Origin: Salinibacter sp. 10B
Lineage (GTDB): Bacteria > Bacteroidota > Rhodothermia > Rhodothermales > Salinibacteraceae
Direction: 5' to 3'
Length of the DNA: 64,000 bases
NCBI RefSeq assembly: GCF_002954405.1
Contig: NZ_MQWC01000004.1
Span: 406,021 to 470,020, forward strand
Position 1 is the stretch's first letter, and the number at the start of each line of letters is the position of its first letter. A model generated the notes under the pieces. It made no database searches. It was not told the DNA's origin and saw nothing but the letters and a program-made list of their open reading frames with translations. Positions 20,111-29,072 of the stretch are shown here, piece after piece. Position numbers and translations under genes: made by a program.

Positions 20111-20771
20111 CGAAACGAAGAGTAATTCGGAATTAAAAACAGACCTCAGTAACCCACCTCTCTAAGCCTCCCATCCAACCTGTTCAGGCCGTCAGAGATC
20201 ACCGTGAGGTCGCTCCTTCACAACAAGATTGCCAAGAAGATAGGGAAATGTAACGCTCCTTCCGGTTGTACGAATTTTCCGTAACGGGAAGCACGGATGC
20301 TATGCTCGTCCATCCCGAAGAGTGTGTCTATGGCGTCGGATTCCTCATTCGTCACGTCGCACTGGACATCTGCGTGGCATTAAGAGATTGTTCGCAGGAC
20401 AAGGCTCTCCTGAAACGACGCACAAGTCGCCGAACGTGAACTCGTTCCGGTCATGAAGAGTCAGACGAGCGTGATTGATTGTAGCGTAGCCGGAGCCGGA
20501 GTCAGGCCGGGGCCTCGCAGCATCTTTTTGTACATTTTTGGACCCAGCCAACAATGCCCCCATTCTGGAACGGAGCAGGCACTCACAAGCGAGCACAAGC
20601 GGGCTTCGATTCACTTCATAACTCTTCAAGGAGCCAAAGGCCGTTGAGCGCGCAATCTACAGAGAGATCGTGATACCATTCTTTCTCGCTGCTGCAGCTA
20701 CACAGCGGAACTGCCTTTGGCTTCAGATGTGAAGAGGAACGCGTCATTATCGTCCACGAATTTGACTTCTC
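20111..20771. other. intergenic region between divergent parA and thiE
   Basis: About 660 bases. Open frames here look random. I searched for a TPP riboswitch upstream of thiE (CTGAGA and the ACCTGA helix) and did not see one. No tRNA or terminator is evident. Confidence 0.4.
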
Positions 20772-21449
20772 ATGGAGGAGCCTGTCCCGAACGGCGACCC
20801 CACGGTCTCGCCCCCCGACATTGGCCGCCTGCACGTTCTCACCGACTTTCACCTTCAGCAGCAACACGCTCACGCCGAGCTAGCCCGAATGGCCGTGCGC
20901 GGCGGCGCCGACACGATCCAGTTCCGCCAGAAGCACGGCGGCATCCAGAACATCTTAGTTGAGGCCCAAAAGGTGGCACAGGTCTGCCAAGATGCGTCCA
21001 TCCCTCTCCTCGTGGACGACCGAGTCGACGTCGCCCAGGCCGTCGGGGCAAACGGCGTGCACCTTGGGCAGAACGACTTTCCGATCGACGCGGCCCGCTC
21101 GATCTTGGGCCCCGACGCCACCATCGGAGCCACCGCAACGAAAACGGAACAGGTCGTGGCGGCCTATGAGATGGGGGCCGATTACATCGGATTCGGTCCC
21201 GTCTTTCCCACGACCTCCAAGCGAAACCCAAAATCGGTGAAGGGACCGGAAGGCGTCCGCGACGCAAGTGAGGCCGTGCCCATTCCGATCATAGCCATCG
21301 GTGGCATTACACACGATCGGGTCCGGCCCACCCTCGAAGCCGGAGCTCACGGAGTAGCGGTCCTCTCCGCCATCTGCACAGCCAAGAACCCCGAGCGCGC
21401 CACCGCCCGCTTCCGAGCCGCCATCGACGGCGCAAAACCAGAATCGTGA
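20772..21449 (+). CDS. thiE: thiamine-phosphate synthase
   Basis: Joins the pyrimidine and thiazole moieties to thiamine phosphate. A 225-residue TIM barrel containing GGADTIQFRQKHGG, IPLLVDDRVDVAQAVGANGVH with the LGQNDFP segment that follows, IGATATKTEQVVAAYEMGAD, YIGFGPVFPTTSKRN, and the phosphate-binding AIGGIT near residue 175. The start is the ATG at 20772; an N-terminal acidic extension of about 15 residues precedes the barrel. No other thiamine gene is nearby. It converges on hemD with only 3 bases between the stops. Confidence 0.94.
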   Translation: MEEPVPNGDPTVSPPDIGRLHVLTDFHLQQQHAHAELARMAVRGGADTIQFRQKHGGIQNILVEAQKVAQVCQDASIPLLVDDRVDVAQAVGANGVHLGQNDFPIDAARSILGPDATIGATATKTEQVVAAYEMGADYIGFGPVFPTTSKRNPKSVKGPEGVRDASEAVPIPIIAIGGITHDRVRPTLEAGAHGVAVLSAICTAKNPERATARFRAAIDGAKPES

Positions 21450-21452
21450 CGA

Positions 21453-22184
21453 CTATTCCTCCGCGGCCCGAATCGCATTCAACAGTCCCTTCGGCGAGGG
21501 GGTGCTCGCCACGGCATCGACCGTGAGCCCCTCCGTCCGAAGAGCGCCGGCCGTCGTCGGCCCAATCGCAGCGCACCGGTAAGTGTCGAGGTTGACATCA
21601 GCAGCTCGAACGGCCTCGAGCCCCGAGGGACTGAAAAAGACGAGCCAGGTCCCGGTCGTGGCCCCGGACAGCGATAAATCGTTTCGAGTATGGGTTTCGT
21701 ACACGACCTGCTCCTCGAAGGCAATGTCCTCCGCCCGGAGCCCGTCCGGCAAAACGTCACGACGCCGATTCCCAGACAGAAAGAGAAGCGGGGTTTCCGG
21801 GGGATGTACAGCCATCCAGTCCACCAGGGCACGGGCACTGCCCGTCTCCTCTCCTCGAACATCAAAGCCCAGCGCCCGAAGCCGCTCGGCCGTCTTGGGT
21901 CCCACCACGTAGGCCGGTGCCGTCTTCCAGGCGGCGTGAATGGTCCCGTGTGCGTCGAAGACCCGGCGCAGAGCACGTCCTACTCGGGGCGACGTGGCCA
22001 CAATGCCGTCGTAGCGTTCACGTTGACGAAGGTGGGCTCGAAGCTGATCGTCGTTCGGAAACGCAAACGCAAGTACCGGACGGCACACCGCCTGCGCCCC
22101 CGCGTCCTGAAAAACGCGAACATACGGGTCCGGATCATCGGCGGCGCGGAGAAGGATGACATCCGGAGAGACGGTTTCAGTCAT
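21453..22184 (-). CDS. hemD: uroporphyrinogen-III synthase
   Basis: Closes and inverts ring D of hydroxymethylbilane to form uroporphyrinogen III. The 243-residue protein has the two-domain HemD layout, with weakly conserved sequence but recognisable pieces: DGIVATSPRVGRALRRVF near residue 55, AYVVGPKTAERLRALGF, RRDVLPDGLRAEDI, and the C-terminal domain LVFFSPSGLEAVRAA and CAAIGPTTAGALRTEGL. The assignment is strengthened by its position after hemA and hemC on the same strand. Confidence 0.9.
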   Translation of the reverse strand: MTETVSPDVILLRAADDPDPYVRVFQDAGAQAVCRPVLAFAFPNDDQLRAHLRQRERYDGIVATSPRVGRALRRVFDAHGTIHAAWKTAPAYVVGPKTAERLRALGFDVRGEETGSARALVDWMAVHPPETPLLFLSGNRRRDVLPDGLRAEDIAFEEQVVYETHTRNDLSLSGATTGTWLVFFSPSGLEAVRAADVNLDTYRCAAIGPTTAGALRTEGLTVDAVASTPSPKGLLNAIRAAEE

Positions 22185-22294
22185 ACCAGTCGTGATACGG
22201 TCGGGGGCGAGATCAAACGAACGGAGACCCCAGTCGTCCCTCAGCGATCTATGCCCGGAGCACGGAAGAGCGTCGTTTCACACGTACCGACCAA

Positions 22295-23263
22295 CTAGGG
22301 ACGAAAGTGAGCGCCTTGCTCGGCCTCCTCCGTTAAGATGCGCTCGACGATGGCCGCTCCGCCGGCCTCGAGCAAGTCGGTTGCCAGTTGCCGCCCAACG
22401 TCTTCCCCATCCTCCGGGGCACAGAGGCGTCGGTCCCGATACTGCTCTTCTCCGTCCAGAGCGGCGATGCAGGCCTCAACTACGAGCATTCCCTCATCGT
22501 TGAGGTGCGCCCAGGCGCCCAGTGGGACCTGACACCCCCCTCCCACCGTGCGCAGGAAGGCTCGCTCGGCAGCGGTGGCCACCTCAACGGCCTCATCGTT
22601 CAAAACGTCGCGGAGACGGTCGGCAAGCGCTTGGTCGTCGGCAGTGCAGGCAACCCCAAGCGCCCCCTGCCCCACAGCCGGCACCATGATTTCGGGATCG
22701 ATTCGGTCCCGGATGTGGGCCGAAAGTCCCATTCGCAAGAGTCCCGCCACAGCCAGAACCATTCCGTCCCAGTCGCTGGCCACCAGCTTTTCGATCCGGG
22801 AGTCCACGTTGCCCCGGACGGGTACGACCTGAAGATCCGAGCGCCAGGTCTGGAGTTGCGCCGTACGACGAAGGGACGCCGTCGCCACCGTGGCCTTCAT
22901 GGGGAGGTCTGCGAGGTGCCCCTCAAAAGAGGGATGAGCCACGAAAGCATCGAACGGATCCTCCCGCTGTCCGACGGCCGCCAACACGATGCCCTCTGGC
23001 AGGGTCGAAGGAATGTCTTTCAGGGAGTGGACGGCAAAATGAATGTCCCCCGCTAGAAGTGCTCGATCCAACTCTTTGGTAAAGACCGCTTCGTCTCCAA
23101 TTTCGGAAATGGGGACATCCTGCGACTCGTCGCCTCGGGTGGTCACTGTACGAAGCGTTACCCGGTGCCCTACGGCTTCGAGGCGGGACTTCACGGCATT
23201 GGCCTGCCGAAGCGCGAGTTCGCTACTCCGCGTACCAAGAACAAGCGGGTCGGGAATGTCCAT
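22295..23263 (-). CDS. hemC: hydroxymethylbilane synthase (porphobilinogen deaminase)
   Basis: Polymerises four porphobilinogens into hydroxymethylbilane. At 322 residues it has the usual length. Seen: LGTRSSELALRQANAVKSRL at the N-terminus, VHSLKDIPSTLPEG, RRTAQL and RGNVDSRIEKL in the catalytic cleft, VGQGALGVAC, and GGGCQVPLGAWA, where C244 carries the dipyrromethane cofactor. It lies 84 bases after hemA and 110 bases before hemD on the same strand, which suggests one operon. Confidence 0.97.
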   Translation of the reverse strand: MDIPDPLVLGTRSSELALRQANAVKSRLEAVGHRVTLRTVTTRGDESQDVPISEIGDEAVFTKELDRALLAGDIHFAVHSLKDIPSTLPEGIVLAAVGQREDPFDAFVAHPSFEGHLADLPMKATVATASLRRTAQLQTWRSDLQVVPVRGNVDSRIEKLVASDWDGMVLAVAGLLRMGLSAHIRDRIDPEIMVPAVGQGALGVACTADDQALADRLRDVLNDEAVEVATAAERAFLRTVGGGCQVPLGAWAHLNDEGMLVVEACIAALDGEEQYRDRRLCAPEDGEDVGRQLATDLLEAGGAAIVERILTEEAEQGAHFRP

Positions 23264-23347
23264 AGATGCACGTCTCGGTTCTAAAAAACCGCCCCGACGA
23301 ACCCCATCGGAGGCGTCCCTCGCCGACCGGAATCCCCGGTCCTCAAA

Positions 23348-24775
23348 TTACTCATCAGAGGACGCCTTCGAAGCCTCGGCCAGCCGGAGCGCCTGGTGAA
23401 CGGACTTGGCCTCGGCACTCCCCTCCTCGGAATTGTGGGTCAGATACGGACACCGGGAGGGCGCATCGGAAAGCGTTGGCTTCTCATCCTCAGAGGCCCT
23501 CGGCAGCGACCGGCCGCCCGAATCGTCGGAAGGAGCAAAAAGGGCGTGGAGAAGCTCGATGCCCTGCACAAAGTCAATGCTGTCCGGATCGACGTTCTTC
23601 AACCGAACGATGGGCACGGCGAGCAGCTTTTGCATGATGGACTGGGTCAACCGGTCGACCTCCTCCCGGTCCATGTCGGTACGATGTGCATGTCGGTCGA
23701 CCTCCTGCTCCCGAATGGAGTCGAAGGTGTCCCGAATGGCCTGAATGGCAGGCTGTAGGGCCTGCTGGTGAAACACCCAAGTGACGAAGTCACTGAGGAG
23801 ATCTTCACAAATGGCTTCCGCATCGGGCACCGCAGAGCTACGGCGATCCTGCACCTTTTCGGTCCAGGCCTTCAGGTCGTCAAGATCGAAAACCGTATAC
23901 CCCGACCGAGCATCCATCGCCGGATCCACATTGCGGGGCCGGGCAATGTCGACAAGAAGAGGAGAGGCCGTCGGTGCATCCGGTTCCGGAACGTGTGGCG
24001 CCTGGAGAATCGGTTCCGGTGCCCCCGTGGCCACAATCACGAGATCAACCTCGGCAACCGCCTGATGGCGTTCAGCCCATCCCACAACCGTGCCGTTGTG
24101 TGTCTCCGCCACCTCACGGGCCCGGTCGATTGACCGGTTCGTTATCTGCACAGAGACAGGCGCGTCCTCCCGGAGGGACTTGAGGGCGAGACGTCCCATC
24201 TTTCCCGCCCCCACGAGCAAGACCCGAATCTCGGACAGCGACCGGTCCGCCTGATCCGCAAAGTGCTGCCGCGCCATTTCGACGGAGGCCGTCGACACCG
24301 ATGCCGCCCCGCGAGAGAGAGTCGTTTCATTTGAGACACGTTTGGCCGCCCGGAACGCGGTGTGAAAAAGCCGGTGCATCACCGAATGCACGTGCCCGGC
24401 GTCCACGGCGCGTTGATACGCGTCCTTCATCTGCGCCAGAATCTGCTGGTCGCCCAGCACCATAGAGTTCAGGCCCGACGTTACGTGAAGGAGGTGCCGA
24501 ACTGCGGCCTCATTCGTTCGTCGAAAGGCGGCCTCCTCCGGCCAGGGCGTCTCCGCTATCCGTGCAAGAGCAGCTTCTACCCGCTGCACGTCCGGGTCCC
24601 GCCCATACAGATAGGCCTCCGTCCGATTGCAGGTGGAAAGCAACACGACCTCGGCGTCCTCACTGAGAATGAGGGCGTCGTACAGCGCCTGCTGCTCGTC
24701 AACACTTAGGGCAAAGGCATCCGTCTGGGCCACGGACGCATGCTCATGATTAAGTCCGAAGGCGTAAAACGTCAT
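23348..24775 (-). CDS. hemA: glutamyl-tRNA reductase, with C-terminal extension
   Basis: First committed step of C5-pathway tetrapyrrole synthesis: reduces glutamyl-tRNA to glutamate-1-semialdehyde. The 475-residue protein has the catalytic C49 in LLSTCNRTEAY, the GLNSMVLGDQQILAQMKDA segment, the NADPH-binding VLLVGAGKMGRLALKSL and the dimerisation helices near residue 400. Compared with the enterobacterial enzyme (about 418 residues) it has a C-terminal tail of about 55 residues that includes a Cys-Pro dipeptide at C442. It heads a hemA-hemC-hemD run. Confidence 0.96.
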   Translation of the reverse strand: MTFYAFGLNHEHASVAQTDAFALSVDEQQALYDALILSEDAEVVLLSTCNRTEAYLYGRDPDVQRVEAALARIAETPWPEEAAFRRTNEAAVRHLLHVTSGLNSMVLGDQQILAQMKDAYQRAVDAGHVHSVMHRLFHTAFRAAKRVSNETTLSRGAASVSTASVEMARQHFADQADRSLSEIRVLLVGAGKMGRLALKSLREDAPVSVQITNRSIDRAREVAETHNGTVVGWAERHQAVAEVDLVIVATGAPEPILQAPHVPEPDAPTASPLLVDIARPRNVDPAMDARSGYTVFDLDDLKAWTEKVQDRRSSAVPDAEAICEDLLSDFVTWVFHQQALQPAIQAIRDTFDSIREQEVDRHAHRTDMDREEVDRLTQSIMQKLLAVPIVRLKNVDPDSIDFVQGIELLHALFAPSDDSGGRSLPRASEDEKPTLSDAPSRCPYLTHNSEEGSAEAKSVHQALRLAEASKASSDE

Positions 24776-25122
24776 GAAGGGCTGTCGGCCTACGAAAACT
24801 GCGTCTGACTTCCTACAATCGAAAAAAGGCCCTGTTCATTGTTCGACGTTGAATAAGAAATGAGTTCCGCCCCCTCCCTTCGTGACCGATCCACAGGGAC
24901 CAGCAGCGGAAGCCTCATTTCGTCAATACGCCTCCCGAAGCAGAGCCCCACAACATGAAGATACGTAGAACTGATTGATTTGGATAGGAGTGGAATCTAC
25001 GTTTCCAGATAGTTTTTCCGGGGCAATTCTATTCTCGGGGTCCCATATACGATACTGGATTGGTCCCTCGCCTGCGCCGGATCGAAATGTCGGTGGCTTC
25101 CTTACCCTCCACTGTAGCCGTC
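24776..25122. other. intergenic region between divergent hemA and small membrane gene
   Basis: 347 bases. It must hold the hemA promoter. I see no riboswitch, tRNA or inverted repeat of note. Confidence 0.35.
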
Positions 25123-25470
25123 ATGAAACGATTGTTCAACTCGCTAGCAGTCCTCGTCGGACTCTGGCTTCTCGCCAGCTTTCTCGGCGTGATGTTCGAT
25201 GCAACCCACAAAGATCTTTGGACGCAAAGTTTAATGTGGGCCCTTCTGTCGAGCGTCGTGTTGGCTCCGGTCTTTATGTTCGTCACTACTGCCAGCTCCG
25301 ACTCCTCCGAGCCCCCCGCTGCTGAGACGAAGACCTTTGAGGTTGATCAGTCGATGGAGATGAACAACCAAGAATCGACACCGCAACCGAAAGACGAGTG
25401 GCCCCACACCTCCGAACAACATGGGGACCCGGGCTCCAGTGATCCGGGTCCCATTCCATCGAGCAACTAA
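25123..25470 (+). CDS. small two-helix membrane protein, unknown
   Basis: A 115-residue protein starting MKRLFNSLAVLVGLWLLASF, with hydrophobic segments at about residues 6-25 and 40-58 and an acidic, Pro/Ser-rich cytoplasmic or periplasmic tail (about 55 residues) that ends SSDPGPIPSSN. No family is recognised. The start at 25123 sits right before the first hydrophobic helix; upstream in-frame codons are less convincing. It is convergent with the universal stress protein gene, 36 bases away. Confidence 0.5.
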   Translation: MKRLFNSLAVLVGLWLLASFLGVMFDATHKDLWTQSLMWALLSSVVLAPVFMFVTTASSDSSEPPAAETKTFEVDQSMEMNNQESTPQPKDEWPHTSEQHGDPGSSDPGPIPSSN

Positions 25471-25506
25471 CAGTCTGGCTTATGGAATGTGGGGTGGAAT
25501 CATCCC

Positions 25507-26445
25507 TTACGCGTCCTGCTGCTCCTCATCCGGATCCGTTGGAATCGTGAGGACGGGACAGGGCGCCACCCGTACGATGCGCTCGGTATTGCTGCCGAGA
25601 AGAAACCGGCTCACGCCCGTCAGCCCTCGGGTGGCCATGACAATCAGATCGACCCCGCGCGTCTCTGAAAAGTCTACCACGTCCCGAGAGACGTTTCCCT
25701 CACGAACGTGATAGGCGCTTTCCACCTCTGGGCCTCCGACATTTTTGTCGAGCTGTTCGAGTGCCCGTTCGGCATTCTTTACAATCTCCGGATCCATCTC
25801 AACGACCCCAACTCCGGGAATTCCAGTATCGCTGAAGGTAGGTACGGTGCGCTGCTCCGCCACGAAAAGGAGATGTAGACGCGCCTGATACGCACTGGCA
25901 AACGTCTTCGCCGCCTGGAGGGCATCCTTAGAGTGATCGGAGAAATCGGTTGGGGCCAGAATGTCCTGGTACGTCACCTCCTCCTCTTCGTCCGTCCAGG
26001 GCACCTCTTCACGCACCGTCATGACCGGGCAGGGCGCGTGACGGACGATCTTGTTGGCGACATTGCCCAACATTAGCCGATCAAGCCCCTTCCGGCCATG
26101 GGTGCCCATCACCACGAGGTCGATGTTTCGCTCCTCCACGTACTCGTGAATCGAGTCCGCTACGTCGAAACTAAGCTGAAGCGAGACCGTCGTGTCGAAG
26201 TCGTGGTCCTTCTCCGGTGCCAATTTCTGCAACCGCTCTTCAGCCTCGGCCCGAATCTGTTCACGCAACTTTACGGCCCGATCCTGGGCATCGGTGATGC
26301 CGTACCAGTCCGGATCCAATTCATTCACGACATGGAGAAGATGCAACCGTGCCCCAAACCGATCGGCCGCTTCCACAGCGTGGGTGAGGGCGTGATCGGC
26401 ACAGGCCGAAAAGTCGGTCGGGAGAAGAATGTTGTCGAGAGTCAT
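25507..26445 (-). CDS. universal stress protein, two UspA domains
   Basis: A 312-residue cytoplasmic protein with tandem UspA folds, roughly residues 1-145 and 155-305. Both have the ATP-binding signature G-x2-G-x9-G: GTHGRKGLDRLMLGNVANKI in the first and ATRGLTGVSRFLLGSNTERI in the second. Each domain begins with a strand-plus-Asp motif (NILLPTDFSACADHA and ILAPTDFSDHSKDAL). The start at 26445 is set where the first domain begins. Its neighbour on the same strand, 45 bases upstream, is a second two-domain Usp, so they probably form an operon. Confidence 0.93.
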   Translation of the reverse strand: MTLDNILLPTDFSACADHALTHAVEAADRFGARLHLLHVVNELDPDWYGITDAQDRAVKLREQIRAEAEERLQKLAPEKDHDFDTTVSLQLSFDVADSIHEYVEERNIDLVVMGTHGRKGLDRLMLGNVANKIVRHAPCPVMTVREEVPWTDEEEEVTYQDILAPTDFSDHSKDALQAAKTFASAYQARLHLLFVAEQRTVPTFSDTGIPGVGVVEMDPEIVKNAERALEQLDKNVGGPEVESAYHVREGNVSRDVVDFSETRGVDLIVMATRGLTGVSRFLLGSNTERIVRVAPCPVLTIPTDPDEEQQDA

Positions 26446-26490
26446 AGACAAGTGCGTCAGCGTGGTCAGAATCGAATGGGAATCCAATTG

Positions 26491-27417
26491 TTAAGCGTTG
26501 GCCTCTGACGAGGCGGCTGGCAAAAGGGATTTTCCAAAGGATTTGACGATGAACACGGGCACGGAGGAACGTCGGACAATGCGTTCGGTCACGCTTCCGA
26601 GCAGGAGCCGTTCGAGCCCGCTGCGCCCATGGGTAGCAATAACGATGAGATCTACGTCGTTCTCTTTTTCGTAGTCGAGGATGACGGAGGGAGCATAGCC
26701 AATGGTCGTTTCCGCAACCACGTGCTCATACCCAATTTCCTCTCGGGCCATGTTGGCGAGAGAGCGCTCCACCCGCTCCACAACCTCCGGGCCGGGGACA
26801 TCGGCCATCTCCATACCGTAGGCCGACGGATACATTACCTCTTCTACTGCGTGAAGGAGCGTGATCTGGGCCCCGTACGTCAGAGCCAGTTCCTTGGCGT
26901 GCCGCACCGCCGTGGTCGACTCGTCAGAAAAGTCGACCGGGGCCAGAATATTCCGGACGTTCCAGGCCGATGCCGGCTCTTCACCGGCCCGAACCGTAAG
27001 GACTGGGCACGAGGCCGTACGGAGCACCTCCTCCGCCACGCTGCCAATCAGCATGCGCTGGAGTCCCCGCCGCCCGTGCGTGCCGGTCACCACGAGATCC
27101 ACGTTGTGCTCATCCGCATACGACACGATGGCCTCCGCTGGAGATGGTGCATCCACCTGCTCCTGCTGAAGAGACAGGGCCTCAAGATCGATGGGCTGTG
27201 AGGGCGGATCGCCGCTATGCAGGAGGTTGCCGAGCGTTCCACTGGAAAGCGGAAACTGCTCTGCCATATCCTGTCGAACCTCCGTCTCTCCCTCCCGCAC
27301 GTTCAATATGTGGAGTTCCGCGTCATGCCAGTGGGCAAGAGCAGCAGCGTGGGGAAAAGCATGCTCGGCTCCCTGTGAGAAGTCCGTCGGCCAAAGAATG
27401 CGCTGGATTGAAAGCAT
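26491..27417 (-). CDS. universal stress protein, two UspA domains
   Basis: A 308-residue tandem UspA protein paralogous to its neighbour. Domain 1 starts ILWPTDFSQGAEHAF and has GTHGRRGLQRMLIGSVAEEV. Domain 2 starts ILAPVDFSDESTTAV and has ATHGRSGLERLLLGSVTERI. The start was moved to 27417 (MLSIQRILWPTDFS), because about 110 upstream residues of the longest frame run through a GC-rich structured leader and are not Usp-like. A leader of about 340 bases with hairpins and a palindrome lies upstream. Confidence 0.92.
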   Translation of the reverse strand: MLSIQRILWPTDFSQGAEHAFPHAAALAHWHDAELHILNVREGETEVRQDMAEQFPLSSGTLGNLLHSGDPPSQPIDLEALSLQQEQVDAPSPAEAIVSYADEHNVDLVVTGTHGRRGLQRMLIGSVAEEVLRTASCPVLTVRAGEEPASAWNVRNILAPVDFSDESTTAVRHAKELALTYGAQITLLHAVEEVMYPSAYGMEMADVPGPEVVERVERSLANMAREEIGYEHVVAETTIGYAPSVILDYEKENDVDLIVIATHGRSGLERLLLGSVTERIVRRSSVPVFIVKSFGKSLLPAASSEANA

Positions 27418-27758
27418 AGTGCGGTCAGGGTTGATGTAGAATGCCCCTTCGGTTTTGCCGGGGATGGAAAAGCCTGGGATGACCGGGGCCGCCCCAATCA
27501 TTTTTGGATGTTCACAACTGTGAATTCGCCCATCCTTAGAGTGGCAAATTTGACGCGGATCTGCAACCCGTGCCCTTGTGTTTCGGGGACGGGCCCTGCC
27601 CCCCAACGTTGTGGGGACTCTCCCCACCCCACAACGAGACTGACCGTAGAAATGCTGAGGATAGAGTGCCAGGCTTCTGGATGAAGCGACCGGGGCGCGC
27701 CTTGCGACAGTTCCCCCCGCTCTGCCCCCACGGGCATCCCCATTCTCAATCACCGGTA
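27418..27758 (-). promoter_or_regulatory. structured leader/promoter region of the universal stress pair
   Basis: 341 bases between the flippase-domain gene and the Usp pair. It contains a perfect palindrome TTCACAACTGTGAA at 27511-27524, and a GC-rich block at 27601-27636 in which three arms can pair in alternative ways: a 10-base stem CGTTGTGGGG/CCCCACAACG, and a 7-base stem GTGGGGA/TCCCCAC. No T-run follows on the minus strand, so it does not look like a terminator. Confidence 0.4.
27511..27524. promoter_or_regulatory. candidate operator palindrome TTCACAACTGTGAA
   Basis: Six-base perfect arms (TTCACA/TGTGAA) around a 2-base spacer, 94 bases upstream of the Usp start codon. Half-sites resemble those bound by Crp/Fnr-family regulators, which often control stress-protein genes, although the spacing differs from the classical CRP and FNR sites. 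Confidence 0.4.
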
Positions 27759-28835
27759 TTAGGTCATCTCCCGTACCCCGCGACGCAATTCATAGGCCCC
27801 GAATGCCAGTACGGCAAGAAGAAGGGGAAGCAGATGAAAGATGCCCCGATAGGCCAACAGGGTGCCCAACACGATCGGCGCCGGCACTTCAGGCGTCAAC
27901 AACAACAGCATAATGCCCTCGAACACGCCAAGCCCTCCGGGAACGTGACTCACCAAGCCTGCGATCAAAGCAATTAGGTAGACCACAACGAGATATGGCA
28001 GGGAGAGCCCAATCTCCGGAGGCAGCAACACATACACGACCGACGACGCCAGGGTTAGGTCTCCCGCCGCAAGCCCCACCTGCACCGGGAGCATCCACTG
28101 CGGCGGAATGTCAAAGGACCAGCCCCAAAAGATGAATGCGTCGGTCCGGAGCACGGTCATCGTCGCATACCCTCCGACTGGCACAAGGCACAGAATCCCT
28201 AATATCGCGGGGGAAAAGGGAAGATTGAACGCCGCGGCCAGTTCGAGAGGCACCACGAGCAACACGACTCCCCCAAGCGTGAAGAATCCGAGCCAAAACG
28301 AGACCCCAGCGAAAAGGATCGCTTTGGCCACCTGGGCAGGCGATAGCCCCCACGAGGAGTACAGCCGATAGCGTACCGACCCGCCCGTCAGAATGGGGTT
28401 CCCGATTGCTTGGCTCACGGCGTATCCAATGAACGCCGAAAATATAACCCGACGCGTGGAAAGGTGCCCATCTACATAGCGCAGAGCTAGGGCATCGTAC
28501 CCCGTAAGGACAACGAAGGTGAGAGCCGTCAGCCCAAGGGCCGTGACCACATACGAAAGCGGAAGATCGCGCAAGTACCCCCACACTTCAGCGTACTCGA
28601 ACCCCTGCAACTCTCGCCCAATGACCCATAGGGACCCGACAAACACGAGACATGCGAGGGCCATTGCCACCACGTGCCCGTTTGTCCACCAGCGGAGCCG
28701 CATTCGAAGCAGGCGCCCCCAGGCACGCCAGGTCTGCGTCGAAGACCATCGAGACCTTGCCGAATCGATCTCCCCCGAATGCCCCCACGATTCTGCAGCT
28801 CCCCAATCGGTCTGTCGCGCGTCAGGATTCGACAT
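27759..28835 (-). CDS. MprF-type flippase-domain membrane protein (UPF0104 family)
   Basis: About 358 residues with seven or eight membrane helices. It matches the membrane half of MprF and related lysylphosphatidylglycerol synthase/flippase proteins: ALALRYVDGHLSTRRVIFSAFIGYAVSQ style segments, NPILTGGSVRYRLYS, and GLVSHVPGGLGVFEG, the best-known motif of the family. The soluble aminoacyl-lipid synthase half is absent, so it may move a lipid or be an accessory. The N-terminal 45 residues are polar, and an internal start (near MRLRWW) cannot be excluded. Confidence 0.85.
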   Translation of the reverse strand: MSNPDARQTDWGAAESWGHSGEIDSARSRWSSTQTWRAWGRLLRMRLRWWTNGHVVAMALACLVFVGSLWVIGRELQGFEYAEVWGYLRDLPLSYVVTALGLTALTFVVLTGYDALALRYVDGHLSTRRVIFSAFIGYAVSQAIGNPILTGGSVRYRLYSSWGLSPAQVAKAILFAGVSFWLGFFTLGGVVLLVVPLELAAAFNLPFSPAILGILCLVPVGGYATMTVLRTDAFIFWGWSFDIPPQWMLPVQVGLAAGDLTLASSVVYVLLPPEIGLSLPYLVVVYLIALIAGLVSHVPGGLGVFEGIMLLLLTPEVPAPIVLGTLLAYRGIFHLLPLLLAVLAFGAYELRRGVREMT

Positions 28836-29072
28836 TCAGAATACGGTATACGATCTGATGGTGGTGGACTCCCCTCAAACCGGTGGACGGCGCCAGCGAT
28901 TCATGCCTACAGAGCTCCTTAATGCCTCCCGGTTCGGCCTAACCTGTACGGAGATGCTCTGAACGACCCTCCTTTCCACCCGTATTGGGAAACTTTGCAG
29001 AGCCGCATCGATTGAGTAGTATGGAGTAGCGGTTCCGCCTATGTTCTGCCAGACGAACCCAACCCAACCCAT

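Noticed and set aside
20640..20771. TPP riboswitch before thiE
   Set aside because: The conserved TPP elements were looked for and are absent.
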